Shown one piece after another: positions 53,180 through 64,000 of a DNA stretch of 64,000 nucleotides. The notes under the pieces are model-generated. The model had not been told where the DNA came from, did not search any database, and saw only the letters and a list, made by a program, of their open reading frames with translations. Position numbers and translations under genes: made by a program. The stretch lies in contig NW_026999326.1 in the NCBI RefSeq assembly GCF_037126465.1, positions 1,240,001 through 1,304,000 of the forward strand. Direction: 5' to 3'. Each line of letters opens with the position of its first letter. Within the stretch, counting starts at the first letter, position 1. Origin of the DNA: Ornithodoros turicata. Its lineage: Eukaryota; Arthropoda; Arachnida; Ixodida; Argasidae.

Positions 53180-54427
53180 ACAGTGTAATTTTTTTTACCT
53201 GCAACATGCTTTTTTTTATAAAAAAGGCAAGTTGCATTTGTGCAGCTTTTATTTACATACATGTATATACAGCAAAGCTACTCGGAGTGCCGGTTACCAA
53301 GCCAAAGAACGCTTATGCAGTTCAGCGGCTAATTAACAAGAATATTTTGATTAACTTTTTTTTTAATGGGTGACATTAGAGGGCATATTGCAACTGTGCA
53401 ATTGAAGCCCAGCTTATTATTAAACTACACGGTCACATTTCCCCAAGCACTTCCGTTGCCCGAGTTATTAGTCTAATTAATTCACCTCCACAGGCTGCTT
53501 AAAATTAAAAAAAAAAAAAACATGTGGTGAGCGGTAAGAGTGACAACAACATCTATATCTCTGCCTTGTCGTACGCCATAGAAACATTAGATTCCAACAG
53601 GTCCCTATTGTGATGCGCACTGCACTTTTTGGTTTTCTATTTGCTTTCTTTCATTCTTTTTGTGTTCACAGTCGGTGTATCACTCACATCATCCTCCTAG
53701 AGACGCCCTCCTCGGTGGCTCAGTCGGTAGCGTGTCCGCCTACTGATCCCGAGATTGTGGGTTCGAACCCGGCCCGACAGTGACAACTTGTTGGAAGGGT
53801 ACAAGTTGCTCGGCCACACGGTCTTCCGCAGGGGACCTTAAATATGGTGTGCTGTCTGTCACGGTTTCGGCGCACGTTAAAGAACCACGGTCAGCCAAAA
53901 ACCCGACCACTGTGGCGCCAATATTATTCGCTGGAGACTAGTCTCGGCTTTCACTTGAGCGTTAACAGCTGCTGCGTGCACAGCCAACTCGAAATAGGAA
54001 CACAAAAAAGAACAAAAGAAAGCAAAAAGAAAACAAGCATCAACCATACCATGACAGGGGTGTGTCAGAATCGCATATGACTTCTTTCTGTGATGTAGAG
54101 CAAGGCAAAGATTTGGACGTCACTGCTGTCCTTTTCCCCACTTAGTTTCCATTTGAAGCAGCCCACGAATGTGAATGAATGAATTAGGCTAATAACTCAA
54201 GCACCGGTATAGCGCAGGCACTAATTTGAGAGTGCAGTTAAGATGATATGGAGGCTGGACTTCAAGGCTATGATTGCAATATGCCCTCTAAAACCACACC
54301 CAAAATGCTTCCACTCCAAGTTACCACTTCCACTACAAAGCTTCCGCTAAGTTTACAGCAAAATCAAAACTCTGCTAATGAAAGCTGTCTTTTTAAGATA
54401 TGTCGCCCGAAAAAAGGAACACCTTGT
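53180..54427. mobile_element. Foldback MITE (copy 2), diverged, with SINE inside
   Basis: The left end (ACAGTGTAATTTTTTTTACC) and right end (reverse complement ACAAGGTGTTCCTTTTTTC) align with the ends of the 1526-2584 element. Internally, ATTAGAGGGCATATTGCAAC at 53376 recurs inverted near 54290, and GAGTTATTAGTCTAATTAAT at 53462 recurs inverted near 54190. The two arms have drifted more than in copy 1, so this is an older copy. Confidence 0.65.
53705..54035 (+). mobile_element. tRNA-derived SINE of tick type
   Basis: A tRNA-like head at 53709-53782 has A box TGGCTCAGTCGG and B box GGTTCGAACCC. The body contains GCACGTTAAAGAACCACGG, resembling the conserved core of tick SINEs as I recall it, and an A-rich 3' end (AAAAGAACAAAAGAAAGC). 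It lies between the arms of MITE copy 2 and is therefore younger than it. Exact target duplications are not clear. Confidence 0.75.
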
Positions 54428-54494
54428 TTTATAGCTAGTGCCTCCCATAAGGATGAGCAATAATATTTATCTTATCAGGATTTAAGAGGACATA

Positions 54495-54815
54495 CCACCC
54501 CCTGTTTTCTATGTGAACTTTGCATAGGTTTTGTGGCTGAACTACGAGACAGATCGTATTGCGGAAACCTTCATTGGAAAGGTGACGTCAAGATCTCTTA
54601 ACTCTGGGAACTGAAATATCGCTCTAGCGTTGTAATTTTTTTTTACGGACCCCTGAAGGTGGGAACCCCTCTGTTTTCTATGTGAACTTTGCATAGGTTT
54701 TGTGGCTGAACTACGAGACAGATCGGAATGCGGAAACTTTCATCGGAAAGGTGACGTCAAGACATCTTAACTCTGGGAACTGAAATATCGCTCTAGCGTT
54801 GTAATTTTTTTTAAA
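54495..54815. repeat. 169-bp tandem duplication upstream of the Mutator-like gene
   Basis: CTGTTTTCTATGTGAACTTT starts at 54502 and again at 54671, and the units share nearly their whole length, ending in GCGTTGTAATTTTTTTT. It lies about 430 bp before the start codon and could be duplicated promoter sequence or part of a transposon end. Confidence 0.75.
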
Positions 54816-55239
54816 AAAAGAAAAAGAAATGAATTTTGTCGCTACAGCTTCAAAAAATCCAAATAAATAAATGAAAGCAAATAAAAACAATCCGCTTCTG
54901 AGGTTAACCGGGGACATGTTTCAGGATTCAAATGACGCGTTTTTTGTGTGTTTTTAGCATTCTGTTTTTCCGAAAAAGAATTAAAAGTGAGTACAGGCAT
55001 GCATCCAAGGCGTTTACCACTGATTCCGGAAGGTGGCGCCGTCCGCTCGCAGCGCCCGAACGTAGTCCGCTCGTAACCATCCGCGTATTGCGCAGCAGCT
55101 GATCGGCGTCCGTGGTTTCGGCGGTTCGTCCTGAAGTGACCAATTCGTGGCTAAGTTACGCGTTTTTTTCACTTTCTTGTCCTGTTCATTTGCTCTCTGT
55201 CCTTGTGTGTTTTCTGCGTGTTCATAGTATTTACCCATT

Positions 55240-58200
55240 ATGGCTCGAAGTCACGTCTACGGACAACGGAAACGTAAGAAGAAGGACTTTGCGAATTTAC
55301 GTGGTAGAGGCAGGCATGTGACGGAGCCTGCGGATTTGAGAGATTTTGGTAATGCAGGATGCTCCAGCCGTGCTGTTCCCAGTGATCGTTGCACTTCGAC
55401 GGCTCCACATCGCGCAGATACCCTTGTAGGCTCAACCTTTGGTGGTAGTGTTGTTCCTCAAACTGTAACTGATGCCGGTCGGAATGCTTGTTTCGCTTCG
55501 AGCACAAGCGAAATTCGTCCTTCAAATTCGTCATTTGCTGATTCAGCTGAGGTAGATAATGTAGTCCCCTGCAGTTCAGGTTGTGACGAGCTTGCCGGTT
55601 CCAGAGCAAGTCCCGTTCCAATCACTGCCGCTGTTACACCCAGTCGATCTTCATCTTTCGATACTGGCAATGTTCACCAGACACAGAGTCAGCGCACAAG
55701 CAGTGTGAATGGTCGGCGTATAGTGGAGATTGATCACTTCTTCTCGTCTTTGCAAAGTTTGTCGGTACATAGTCCGTTTGGTTGCGGCCTGGCTGACATG
55801 GAAATTGTATCAGAACATCGGCGAGGTCTGTGTAGCTCTTTCAGTTTGAAGTGCAGGATGTGTCTGAGGAAAGATGTAGTCACAACAGAGGCACCAGTTG
55901 ATCAACTTGTTCAACAACGCATGGACGTCAATTCCTCAGCAGTGAACGGTATCGTGTCTATAGGTTCTGGTTTCTCAGGCCTTCGCGAGCTCCTAGGTGC
56001 TCTGGACATACCCGGCATGGCTGGTAGCACGTACAGTAAGTATCAGGATATTGTTGCTAAAGGAATCGACGAAACAGCTTGGGAAGAAATAAGAAAAGCA
56101 GGCATTGAGGAAGCTCGGTTAGCTAGGGAGGCTGGGGACGTCGATGCTGACGGTTTTCCTATAATTACGGTCGTTGCCGATGGTGCTTGGTGCAAACGTT
56201 CATACAAGAACAAGTACGACGCTCTTTCTGGCTTGGTAAGTAAAAATTTTTATCTACACTTAATAAAGGTGCCCGAAAAAGGAGGATTTATCTTGCACAC
56301 CGCTTGGCAGACGGGATATACAGGAAGTCTGTGCCCACCATTTGTGGAAAGAACACTATGAGCATTTATTTGGAGGAAAAAGTTGACCCCTCTGGTGCTA
56401 TTAGTGGCACTGCTGTCTTTTGGTAAACACACTTTCTAGAGTGGTATACATCCTGTGGCATTAATTCGTATGATACGCGTACAAATGCATAATTCCTCGA
56501 AACATTGTCATTGGGGGTAGAGTTTTGTGGAATACAATCCTGACATTTTTTCGTTTTTGCAGGCTGTAATTGTTGGGTACCGCACAAAGAAAGTACTGTT
56601 CCTAGGCGTCCGGAACAAATTTTGTACACTGTGCGCAAGTTCCAAGGCAGGGTCGAGCCCAAAAAAGCATCTGTGCTTCAAGAACTGGGACAGCAGCTCT
56701 ACCAGTATGGAGAAGGATATCGTCGTTGAAGGCTTCAGGCGCAGCATTGAGTTGCACGGGGTAAAGTACTTGCAGTTGATCGCTGACGGTGATTCGAGCA
56801 CATACAAGTCAATTCTTGAAGCTGCACCGTACCAGCATCAGGTAGTTCAGAAGGTAGAATGTCGCAACCACCTTCTTCGAAACTATGTAAGTCGTCTTCG
56901 AGATGTTGCTTTGGCAAAGAGAACAACCCCCATTCCCCCATCGTTGAAGAAGCTACTTCTGGATAATGCTGTTCGACTAAGAGTTGGAGTTGCTAGGGCT
57001 ATTCACTATCGCAAAGAGCAGGCCGAGTTCAGCAAACAAGATCAGATTCGGAACCTGGTGGCTGATATCCGTAATGGGCCACTCCATGTGTTCGGCGACC
57101 ACGCAAAATGTGCGGGTTACTTTTGCAGTGGTCCAAAAGAAGGGGAAGTCAATCACGTCCCAGAGCTCAGGAAATGCGGACTTTTCAATGAAATCCTTGT
57201 AGCGATGAGTCGTTTGGCAAACAATGGTAGCAGCTTGATCCTTGACGTTAACAATAATGCTGCAGAACATTTCAATTCTCTCGTTGCAAAGTTTTCTGGC
57301 GGTAAAAGAATAAACTTTTCCCAGAGGGGATCATTCGGAATGCGGGCTTCAGGAGCTGTCGTGTCTTTCAACTCTAAGCAGTACCATCGTGCTCTACATA
57401 AGGCAGTGTACAACACCAGCCCTGGGAAGTATGCAAAAATTATGCTGAAGCGTAAAGCAGCTGTTCGTGCTGCTTGCATAAGGCATCGGAGTTCTGGGGC
57501 TGCTCGCTGTAAGCGTTCACTTGAAGGTGCGCCTTGCAAGCGTGCTTCCAGCGACAACCACTATGGTTCCATAGTGGATGCTCCAGACATGAACCACGAT
57601 GACTATGTTGAAGCTGCTGCGGCGTACAAGGATTCCCTTGTGCTCTCCCAACCAGATGCGGAGCAGCTCGAGGCTGATACTCGAGGTCAAGAAGGGAGAA
57701 CTTTGTGGATGCAGGAGAGGCGAAAGCGACTCACCGCTTCTAATTTTGGCAAGGTATGCAAGATGCGAGATGCAACGAGCAGTGCAAGTACTGTTCGTTC
57801 CTTGCTCTATGGTCATTTTGACACTGAGGCTCTCCGATATGGTCGCGACACTGAGCCCATTGCAATTGCTAAGCTGCAGGATGAGTTAGGGGTGACTGTT
57901 TCACCATGCGGCCTTGTTGTTGATCAGGAGTTTGCATACCTTGCTGCAACACCTGATGGGCTTGTTGGTGATGACACTGTCGTGGAAGTGAAGTGCCCTT
58001 ATTCGGCTCGGCCCCTTACCCCTGTGGAGGGAGTGCGGGCAAAAAAAATCACCTTTTGCACTATTGATAACTCTGGTAATATTTCGTTGAAGGAAAACCA
58101 TGACTACCACTATCAGGTGCAGCTCCACATCACTCGACGTCAGTTTTGTCTTTTTGTGGTATATTCTGGCGAGGAAATTTTTGTCCAGAAGATCGAGAGA

Positions 58201-58437
58201 AATGATGGCTTCTGGAGCAAAATGATTGGCCACCTTCAACTGTTCTACTCGCATAGCCTTCTACCGGAGTTGGTTGACCCTCGTCAGTCCCGTGGGCTGC
58301 AGCTCAGAGATAACAAGAAGAGTGACCATCAGGTTGCCTCGCTCTGTGATGCCGCCAAAACAACTTCCAATCAGGGCGATTCATCCAGAAAGAGACGGAA
58401 GACTGGTAAAGATAACTCACCTGCCGCTGTTCTGTAA
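55240..58437 (+). CDS. Two-exon gene: Mutator-like DDE transposase fused to YqaJ-type nuclease
   Basis: Exon 1 is 55240-56235 and exon 2 is 56563-58437. The 327-bp intron has GTAAGT and TTTTTGCAG borders and joins in phase 0 to give 956 residues with no stop. Residues 1-160 are low-complexity with a basic start. The Mutator-like domain has VVADGAWCKRSYKNKYDALS (near 310), LIADGDSSTYKSI (near 413), ECRNHLLRNY (near 440) and NNAAEHFNS (near 575), the expected D, D and E positions with a C/H element between. Residues about 695-880 form a YqaJ/lambda-exonuclease-like PD-(D/E)xK fold: RLTASNFGKVCK, GRDTEPIAIAKL, AATPDGLV and VVEVKCPYS. The C-terminus is basic (RKRRKTGK), a likely nuclear signal. 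The frame is intact, either an active transposon or a domesticated gene; no matching downstream TIR was seen. Confidence 0.85.
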
Positions 58438-58789
58438 TTATGGCTAGACTGTGGATTTACGTGTCATTTAGTTTGTGCGGCTCCACCTTTGCCAAGTGTT
58501 TTAATGCATATTCATCCATTTTGCTTCATAATTTACTGAATGTTTTTCCATATACATGTCTTCGACTTTGGCTCAGGCTGCATATCTTCACGTTTGTGTT
58601 TCATATTTAAGTTACCTTTTTCCATTTTTACTGTGCATATCTGTGCATATTTTTCAATTTTCCTAAATATTTATATTAATATATTTCTATGTATAAATCC
58701 ACAGACTAGTCGTGCGATGCTTGTCATATTTTAAACATGGCGTAAGAGTGTGAAATCTGAATCCAGCCATCAGCACGTGAGGATCTAAG

Positions 58790-59330
58790 TATGAGAATGG
58801 TGCACAATCTCCCAACCGTAGAACCGTCTTCCCCGGCATTGTTGAAACACGTCCACACGTTGATGCTATATGTGTGAGGCCATCATGGTATTCTACCTTG
58901 GCTTGAGTGTATGAAGATATAGCAAAGCTGTCCCCAAACCGTCGTTCTTCCCAGGCATGGTTGAAACACGTCCACACGTTGATGCTACATGTGTGAGGCC
59001 ATCATGGTATTCTGCCTTGGCTTGAGTTTATGAAGATATAGCAAAGCTGTCCCCAAACCGTCGTTCTTCCCAGGCATGGTTGAAACACGTCCACACGTTG
59101 ATGCTATATGTGTGAGGCCATCACGGTATTCTACCTTTGCTTGAGTGTATGAAAATTGTGGAAAGAAACATGAATGGTATTCCTAGCACTTTTGAAGCTC
59201 CACCAGCCTGTTCAGATGTCGACATCCTGAGTATGAATCCATTTTGATATTTTGACAAGGTCGGTAAGTATCATTGTGCAGAGCTGTCTCCCAACTGTCG
59301 CCAGTTCCCCGCATTGTTGAGCACGAGCAA
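58790..59330. repeat. 119-bp tandem repeat, three copies and a degenerate fourth
   Basis: GTTGAAACACGTCCACACGT occurs at 58841, 58960 and 59079, with high identity over the entire unit. A diverged copy begins near 59278 (CTGTCTCCCAACTGTCG). It lies downstream of the Mutator-like gene, perhaps in its 3' flank. Confidence 0.85.
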
Positions 59331-60840
59331 CATCCCAACATGTCGCTCTGCGTTACGTCCTCTTGCCATCTTGCCTTTACTTGGGTGTCATTTCAACATA
59401 TGAAAATTGTATTTTCAGATTCAGGTATCCAGTACTACTGCAAATATGATGGCCAGACGCCCAAAGGTCAAACTTCCTAAGTGTTACTGTCTTTACCTGT
59501 CATTTGAAAATTTCCTACTCTCTCCCTGATTATGAAGCACCTGCCCTTGCCAGTGTTGTACCTGGTTCAGCATTATGTGGCCAATGATGAATGGTGCCCT
59601 GTTGGACATTTTTTTTCCATAAACACACACTCTGAGGCTTTAGCTGCCAACTGACAAGCATGGCAAAAGCAACTATCAGTTGCTACTTCATTGCTCAAAA
59701 AGGAAACTCGTTGCTGAGTAACACGTTCCAAGTTTTTACTATTCCCATATTATGAACCTGGCTCTGTCCACCAGGATGCTATATGTTGATGCCGTATGTG
59801 CGAGACCTTCATGTCAAAGTGCGCCTACATGCAGCGGACTGTATGGTACTTCATTATGTGTGTATGCCACATCGCCAATGATGAAATGTGCTGTTGGATA
59901 CTGTATCCACGAATGAACATTCTGAGGCTACAAGCATGAGCTGATACGCATAAGTAATGCAGAAAACGTGACGATGTATACATGCTGCGTTCTTCAATAA
60001 AATATCTCCAATCTACCAATAGTGAACACGTGCTACTGATTTCTTTTTAATCTTTCGGGTGCTGGCTGTCTAGGATTTTCTGCTTGCAGTAATCTGTGAA
60101 CCAGTGGTTACTAACAATGGCTATTGGTCACCTTGACCAGATTTCATCTGAAGAAAAACTTGAGACCGGGGGAACACTGCAAACACATCTGTACGGACCA
60201 CAATACGAATTTGAGGAGAAATACATTTTTTCTCTTGAAAAGCTTGCTATGAAGCATAATATATTTTATTAACCAAAATATATTGCACGAGTTGCACCCG
60301 TAGGAAAATACCCAGCCATCTCATTCAGGCTACAGTGGGCATCAGTGACTCGCACTCATAGTGGCAAGCAATGCAGTAGTCTTTCAATTTCAAATTTCAC
60401 ACGCATTATCATGCACCACCTCGCTGTGTTTAGAGTTTCTGCTCCAGGAAATATCACGGGGAGGGGGGCATATGTGCCCTGGACCAACTTCTAAGGAAAC
60501 TACTGGTCTCAGGGTGCCTAGGGTAACGAGCAGACAGCCCAGCCGGAAGCTGGCAGACGGCATGAAGCCATTACAAAATTTCCATCGGAATGATGATAGT
60601 TGTTTACAAAATTTTATCGGGCAGGTCTTGTGTATGATGTGGGCCATTTGTACACTAATCATGGGACAAAGTATGCGATGGCAGGAGGAACAGGTTAGAA
60701 AAAGCTTTGACTACGTTGCTGCTGCTGACAGAAGTGAGCATAGGATTGGGGATCAGATGACGTGGTTGTTATAATACAGCAGGTAACAGTGGTAACATCG
60801 TTCTGTGTCGTCATGACATGGCGGCTAAAATGGTGAGCGT
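59331..60840. other. No recognisable gene
   Basis: AT-rich, with an open frame at 60361-60774 that has no motif I recognise. No RNA gene is apparent. Confidence 0.35.
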
Positions 60841-61940
60841 TCACCACGGTGAGCGCACAGGCCTGCATGCACTCGTGGGGTGTCCCTTAGCACGACACTC
60901 TTCACACGACTCCATTGGCTTGAGTACGATGCCACGACGCGGACCCGGTGCTTTCAGCCATGGTCCGTAGCGTTTCACGAGGGCTGTGCGGAGGATGCCT
61001 GCTAGGCACGATAACCCCCGTCCCGTCGAAATGTGATAGCCATCCCGTGAAAGCATCCCCTCTTTCACCTCCTTGTTCCTGGTAAAGACCTTGTGCTGGA
61101 AAAGATATTTGAACATATATACGGAATGTTTTTGCAAACAGCACTTCACAAAGACAGCAATACAAATAAACCGGAATTCCTGGTAGGCATGTGCCAGTAC
61201 TTCGTACGCATTTTATTTTCGGAAAAATTGCGCGATAAAAAGCAACTGGAAACTAGCTTTGTGATACTTGAATTACAAACAGGTACCGCATCAAGACCAT
61301 CAACTGTTTGTAATTCAAGCACCACAAAGGTAGCCCCAGTTACTTTTTGTCGCACTGTTTTTCCAAAATTAACGAGCATTATAAAATACCTGCCATGACC
61401 ACCAGGAAGTTCCAGAGTTAGCGTTCGAGAAGCGACTACTCACGTCAATGCTCAACACCGTAGCGTCACCGGCACGGACAGCTGGAATCGTGCGCAGCAT
61501 CGCGTTATATCCCTGAATTGTGCCAGAAAGTTCAGGCCGCCTTGTCTGTGGCATCAGCTTATACAGGAATATATGCTCCGCGTAGCCTTTCGCCACCTCA
61601 ACGGTATCCTGTGAAAGAAGACCATTCATGGAAATGAATCTTCCCTGGCGTGTCAGAGGAAATGGGTTTTAGCAGCACAGAGATTGAAATCGTTGCAATC
61701 TGTACTTACTGAGACTTCCCGCAAAACAGCTGCGGCACTCTTCCCATCCTGGATATCGTTGCCACCGATATACATGACGATCCAGTCTGCTGCTAGGTGC
61801 AGTCGATGGATTTTTTCTCTCAGACGGGCCGCTGTAGCTCCGGGATAGCTAAAAGTGACGATTTCCACGTCAGAGTCTACGAACAGCCTGTCGCGCGTCA
61901 TAAACTTCAGCTGGCTACTGCCAACCAACGCGCCTTTCAT
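60841..61940 (-). CDS. Three-exon SGNH-hydrolase-like gene with C-terminal CCHC knuckle
   Basis: Exons 61940-61710, 61608-61444 and 61095-60841 join in phase 0 at both introns (donors GTAAGT and GTGAGT; acceptors TTCTTTCACAG and TCTTTTCCAG), giving 216 residues. Block I is ALVGSSQLKFM (Ser in a GxS setting; the usual GDS Asp is Ser). YIGGNDIQ (near 58) is the Asn block, and LSRDGYHIS (near 145) supplies Asp/His. The C-terminus CEECRAKGHPTSAC fits C-x2-C-x4-H-x4-C, a retroviral-type zinc knuckle that binds RNA or DNA. There is an in-frame stop just upstream of the ATG, which has A at -3. The pairing suggests a retroelement-derived or domesticated protein. Enzymatic activity is inferred only from motifs. 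Confidence 0.75.
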
Positions 61941-63329
61941 CGTTTACGTTTCTCTGGGATCACAATGCGTTGTGCGGCGAACTGCAAAGTCAGTTGATCT
62001 CCGAAGAAGCTGCAAGGGAGAACCATGCGTGCGTCTGTGGCGTGCGCGAGACGCAGTTGGCGCCGTTGCGTAGTCCTCCTCTCCACAGCTGTCTGGTCGT
62101 CTGCTCGCTGAGGTCGACGCGACCACCAAGCCTTTGGCAGCCCGCTCGTGCAGACGCGGATGTTATGTGACGGGGCCCACACAACAAACCCATCGCATGC
62201 AAAAATATAAATAAAATCAAATGCGTTTGTGGTGTTTTGCACATTGGTTTAGGGCCTTATGGACCAGCAAAACCAAATATAGTGGGATGACCGTGAGGGT
62301 GGGGACGTTTGCCACAAGATTTCGCGGCACGCTACCCAAACCCGGATTTATTTGTGATGAGCATTCTGCATGTATTCCTAAGAATCCTTCGCTGTAGTGG
62401 GACGATCATATGTTTAAACACTAAAAACAACAAATTATTTATCGAGCGGTCAAAAGCTTCCTTTTATGAACTGTATATGCACCGCGGAAAGGATGGAAAT
62501 TCGCCTGCGATCTCTGACGGTGAAAATGAAATCATAGTTCGATTGCCGCGGAAATAAACACTTTCTTTTATTTTTGAATCGGATAGTCCGCAATTGATGC
62601 AAACTACACTATGATAAACAGTCGCGTCCGAAATATCGAATATTCAGACAAACAATTCAACACGTCAGCCTGAACAGACTGGAAGACAGGTTGCTTTATC
62701 TTGGAATTATGAAATTTTTATCGTGGTTGAGGAAGGCCCGGCTAGCATTAAACCCCATAAAAAAGTAACAACAATACAGTGAAGGAAGTAACAAATCGAT
62801 ACCTGCCGTCTGCACGCACACTGTATCACGAAATTGGCCAAATCCGGCGGCCATTTACTCAAAATCGCCGCCAAAATTTTGGCACGATTTTCGGGTATGT
62901 TATGGAGCTATCCTTCCCGACAACACAGAAAGAAAATTGGAATGGACAAATGGGACTGGCCATCGGGCCCGCTGCGAGCCTGGGGAACACTTAGAGCAGA
63001 GGTGGGTTTGGATAGGGCCTCAGTATAGAAATATTGGTGTATGGGCAGGGCACGGGCCTAAAAATCCGGCCCATGCAGTGCTCTACCCCTTCTCAAGAGG
63101 CAACTACAGTGCCAAAATGCGCATGACCTGTGCATACGTGCACTGTTTGGTTTGTTTGATAGCTGAAGAAACTCGGGACGGGGGACAAGACAGCCGTTTC
63201 TATAGAAAAGCGCTATCACGCATTTTGTTTTCCCAAATGTTCGCGTAAGCCAGACGGACACTTGGTAGTTCGACGAAATGGGCACTTGGACCGTATGACG
63301 TGCAACCCATTATTTGAGGGTGAAATCCA
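61941..63329. other. Upstream flank of the SGNH gene; no recognisable gene
   Basis: 61945-62160 is GC-rich and could hold the promoter of the minus-strand SGNH gene. The remainder has only short frames. Confidence 0.35.
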
Positions 63330-63625
63330 TACCCGACCCCTAAATCCTCTGACAAGACCCGCCACCCGCGCTCTACCAGAAAATGAAATCCACACCCAAC
63401 CGGACCCGACCAGCAGGGGCTGCGGCGCCTTTGTTTACTTATTATTTGGTATGATCTTTTCTCTTCGTTGTTGTTGCTGTAGCCGTTGCTTGTTCGTGGC
63501 CGACCCGCCAGCAGTGCTTGTGCCAAAAACGCTGCCCGCAACAGTCTCGCTACCCGCGCGGGTGTCAATAATATCACCCGCAACCGACCCGCTACCCGCG
63601 GGAAACTCCAAACCGGGATCCGCAC
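63330..63625. repeat. ACCCG/CGGGT-rich repeat clusters
   Basis: Motifs ACCCGACCC, ACCCGCC, CTACCCGCG and ACCCGCAACC recur many times in 63330-63410 and 63500-63610. The pattern again resembles transposon subterminal repeats. No exact ends were found. Confidence 0.45.
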
Positions 63626-64000
63626 CGCAGGATAGAGCGTGTCGTGCAGAACCCTGCCTGCACTACGCCTGAAAACTCCGCACTTCGGCTTTCCTCTTGA
63701 TCAGCGTCTCACTCTGCTTCACGGAGAGAGCGGTGTCGTGTGTACGCGGTTGCTCCTCTCTGGCTTTGTTGAAGGACGCTCCTTCTGCTGTTCAAACGCG
63801 CCCACCACGCCTGTGGGCCCCAACGTGTGTGAGTGCATGTGTGTGGAATTTTGAGTAGCAAGCCGTAGCCATCTGGCTGACATCTCCTAACCCCTATGTA
63901 GAAGAAGAACCGAGACCCGACACAAACATTCAGCTGTCGAGTCTCATGAAGTCTGTTGACGTACATGCCGCACCATGTGTTGTCGAATCCGAACCTGGCA
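63626..64000. other. No recognisable gene
   Basis: Short frames only, up to the window edge. Confidence 0.3.

Noticed and set aside
57700..58300. Possible bacterial or phage contamination because of the YqaJ domain
   Set aside because: The domain is in a spliced eukaryotic gene fused to a Mutator-like transposase. YqaJ domains are common in arthropod mobile genes.
58790..59160. CRISPR-like array
   Set aside because: The whole 119-bp unit is repeated with no variable spacers. It is a tandem minisatellite in a eukaryotic genome.

Overview
The window is eukaryotic DNA from an arthropod, most probably a tick (Acari: Ixodida). It has introns with GT/AG borders, no operons, several non-LTR retrotransposons of the RNase H-bearing type, tRNA-derived SINEs with a tail like those of tick SINEs, P-element/THAP, piggyBac and hAT relatives, and a Penelope-like element. 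Almost everything recognisable is mobile-element sequence, much of it nested. Only three loci look like ordinary spliced genes: a Mutator-like/YqaJ gene, an SGNH-hydrolase gene and a BEN-domain fragment. The species call is inference.

Layout. 1-3.6 kb: a foldback MITE, a hAT-like subterminal repeat array and a broken THAP domain. 3.6-18.8 kb: a nest of four elements. A minus-strand LINE (LINE-B) appears split by a plus-strand LINE (LINE-A, about 4906-16416). LINE-A is itself interrupted by an inverted SINE dimer (6249-6789, 11-bp target duplication) and by a young LTR retrotransposon (10349-16028, 404-bp LTRs, 5-bp target duplication). The LTR element has Ty3/gypsy domains with integrase placed before reverse transcriptase, the Gmr1-like order. 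20.6-23.3 kb: a decayed intron-containing P-element transposase. 23.44-23.76 kb: two hammerhead ribozymes 236 bp apart on the minus strand, a candidate retrozyme or Penelope terminal repeat. 28.1-33.9 kb: a BEL/Pao element, split by a TIR element (30580-33427), which is in turn split by a hAT-like element with an exact 8-bp target duplication (31375-32838).

34.7-45.2 kb holds the most interesting system. It is a head-to-tail array (one partial and two full units of about 4193 bp, minus strand) of a Penelope-like retroelement. Each full unit encodes a 347-aa SGNH/GDSL-hydrolase-like ORF1, then, in the same frame after a single TGA followed by CTA, a 902-aa reverse transcriptase with a GIY-YIG endonuclease. 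The pairing of an SGNH hydrolase with a GIY-YIG Penelope element, and a possible stop-codon readthrough joining them, merits follow-up.

46.9-48.5 kb: a piggyBac transposase interrupted by a SINE with a 14-bp target duplication. 50.5-51.6 kb: a CR1-like LINE tail interrupted by a TTAA-flanked MITE. 52.6-52.9 kb: two BEN-domain exons. 53.2-54.4 kb: a second copy of the foldback MITE carrying a SINE. 55.2-58.4 kb: an apparently intact two-exon gene fusing a Mutator-like DDE transposase to a YqaJ nuclease, bounded by local tandem repeats. 60.8-61.9 kb: a three-exon SGNH-hydrolase gene ending in a CCHC knuckle. The remainder shows no gene I can support.
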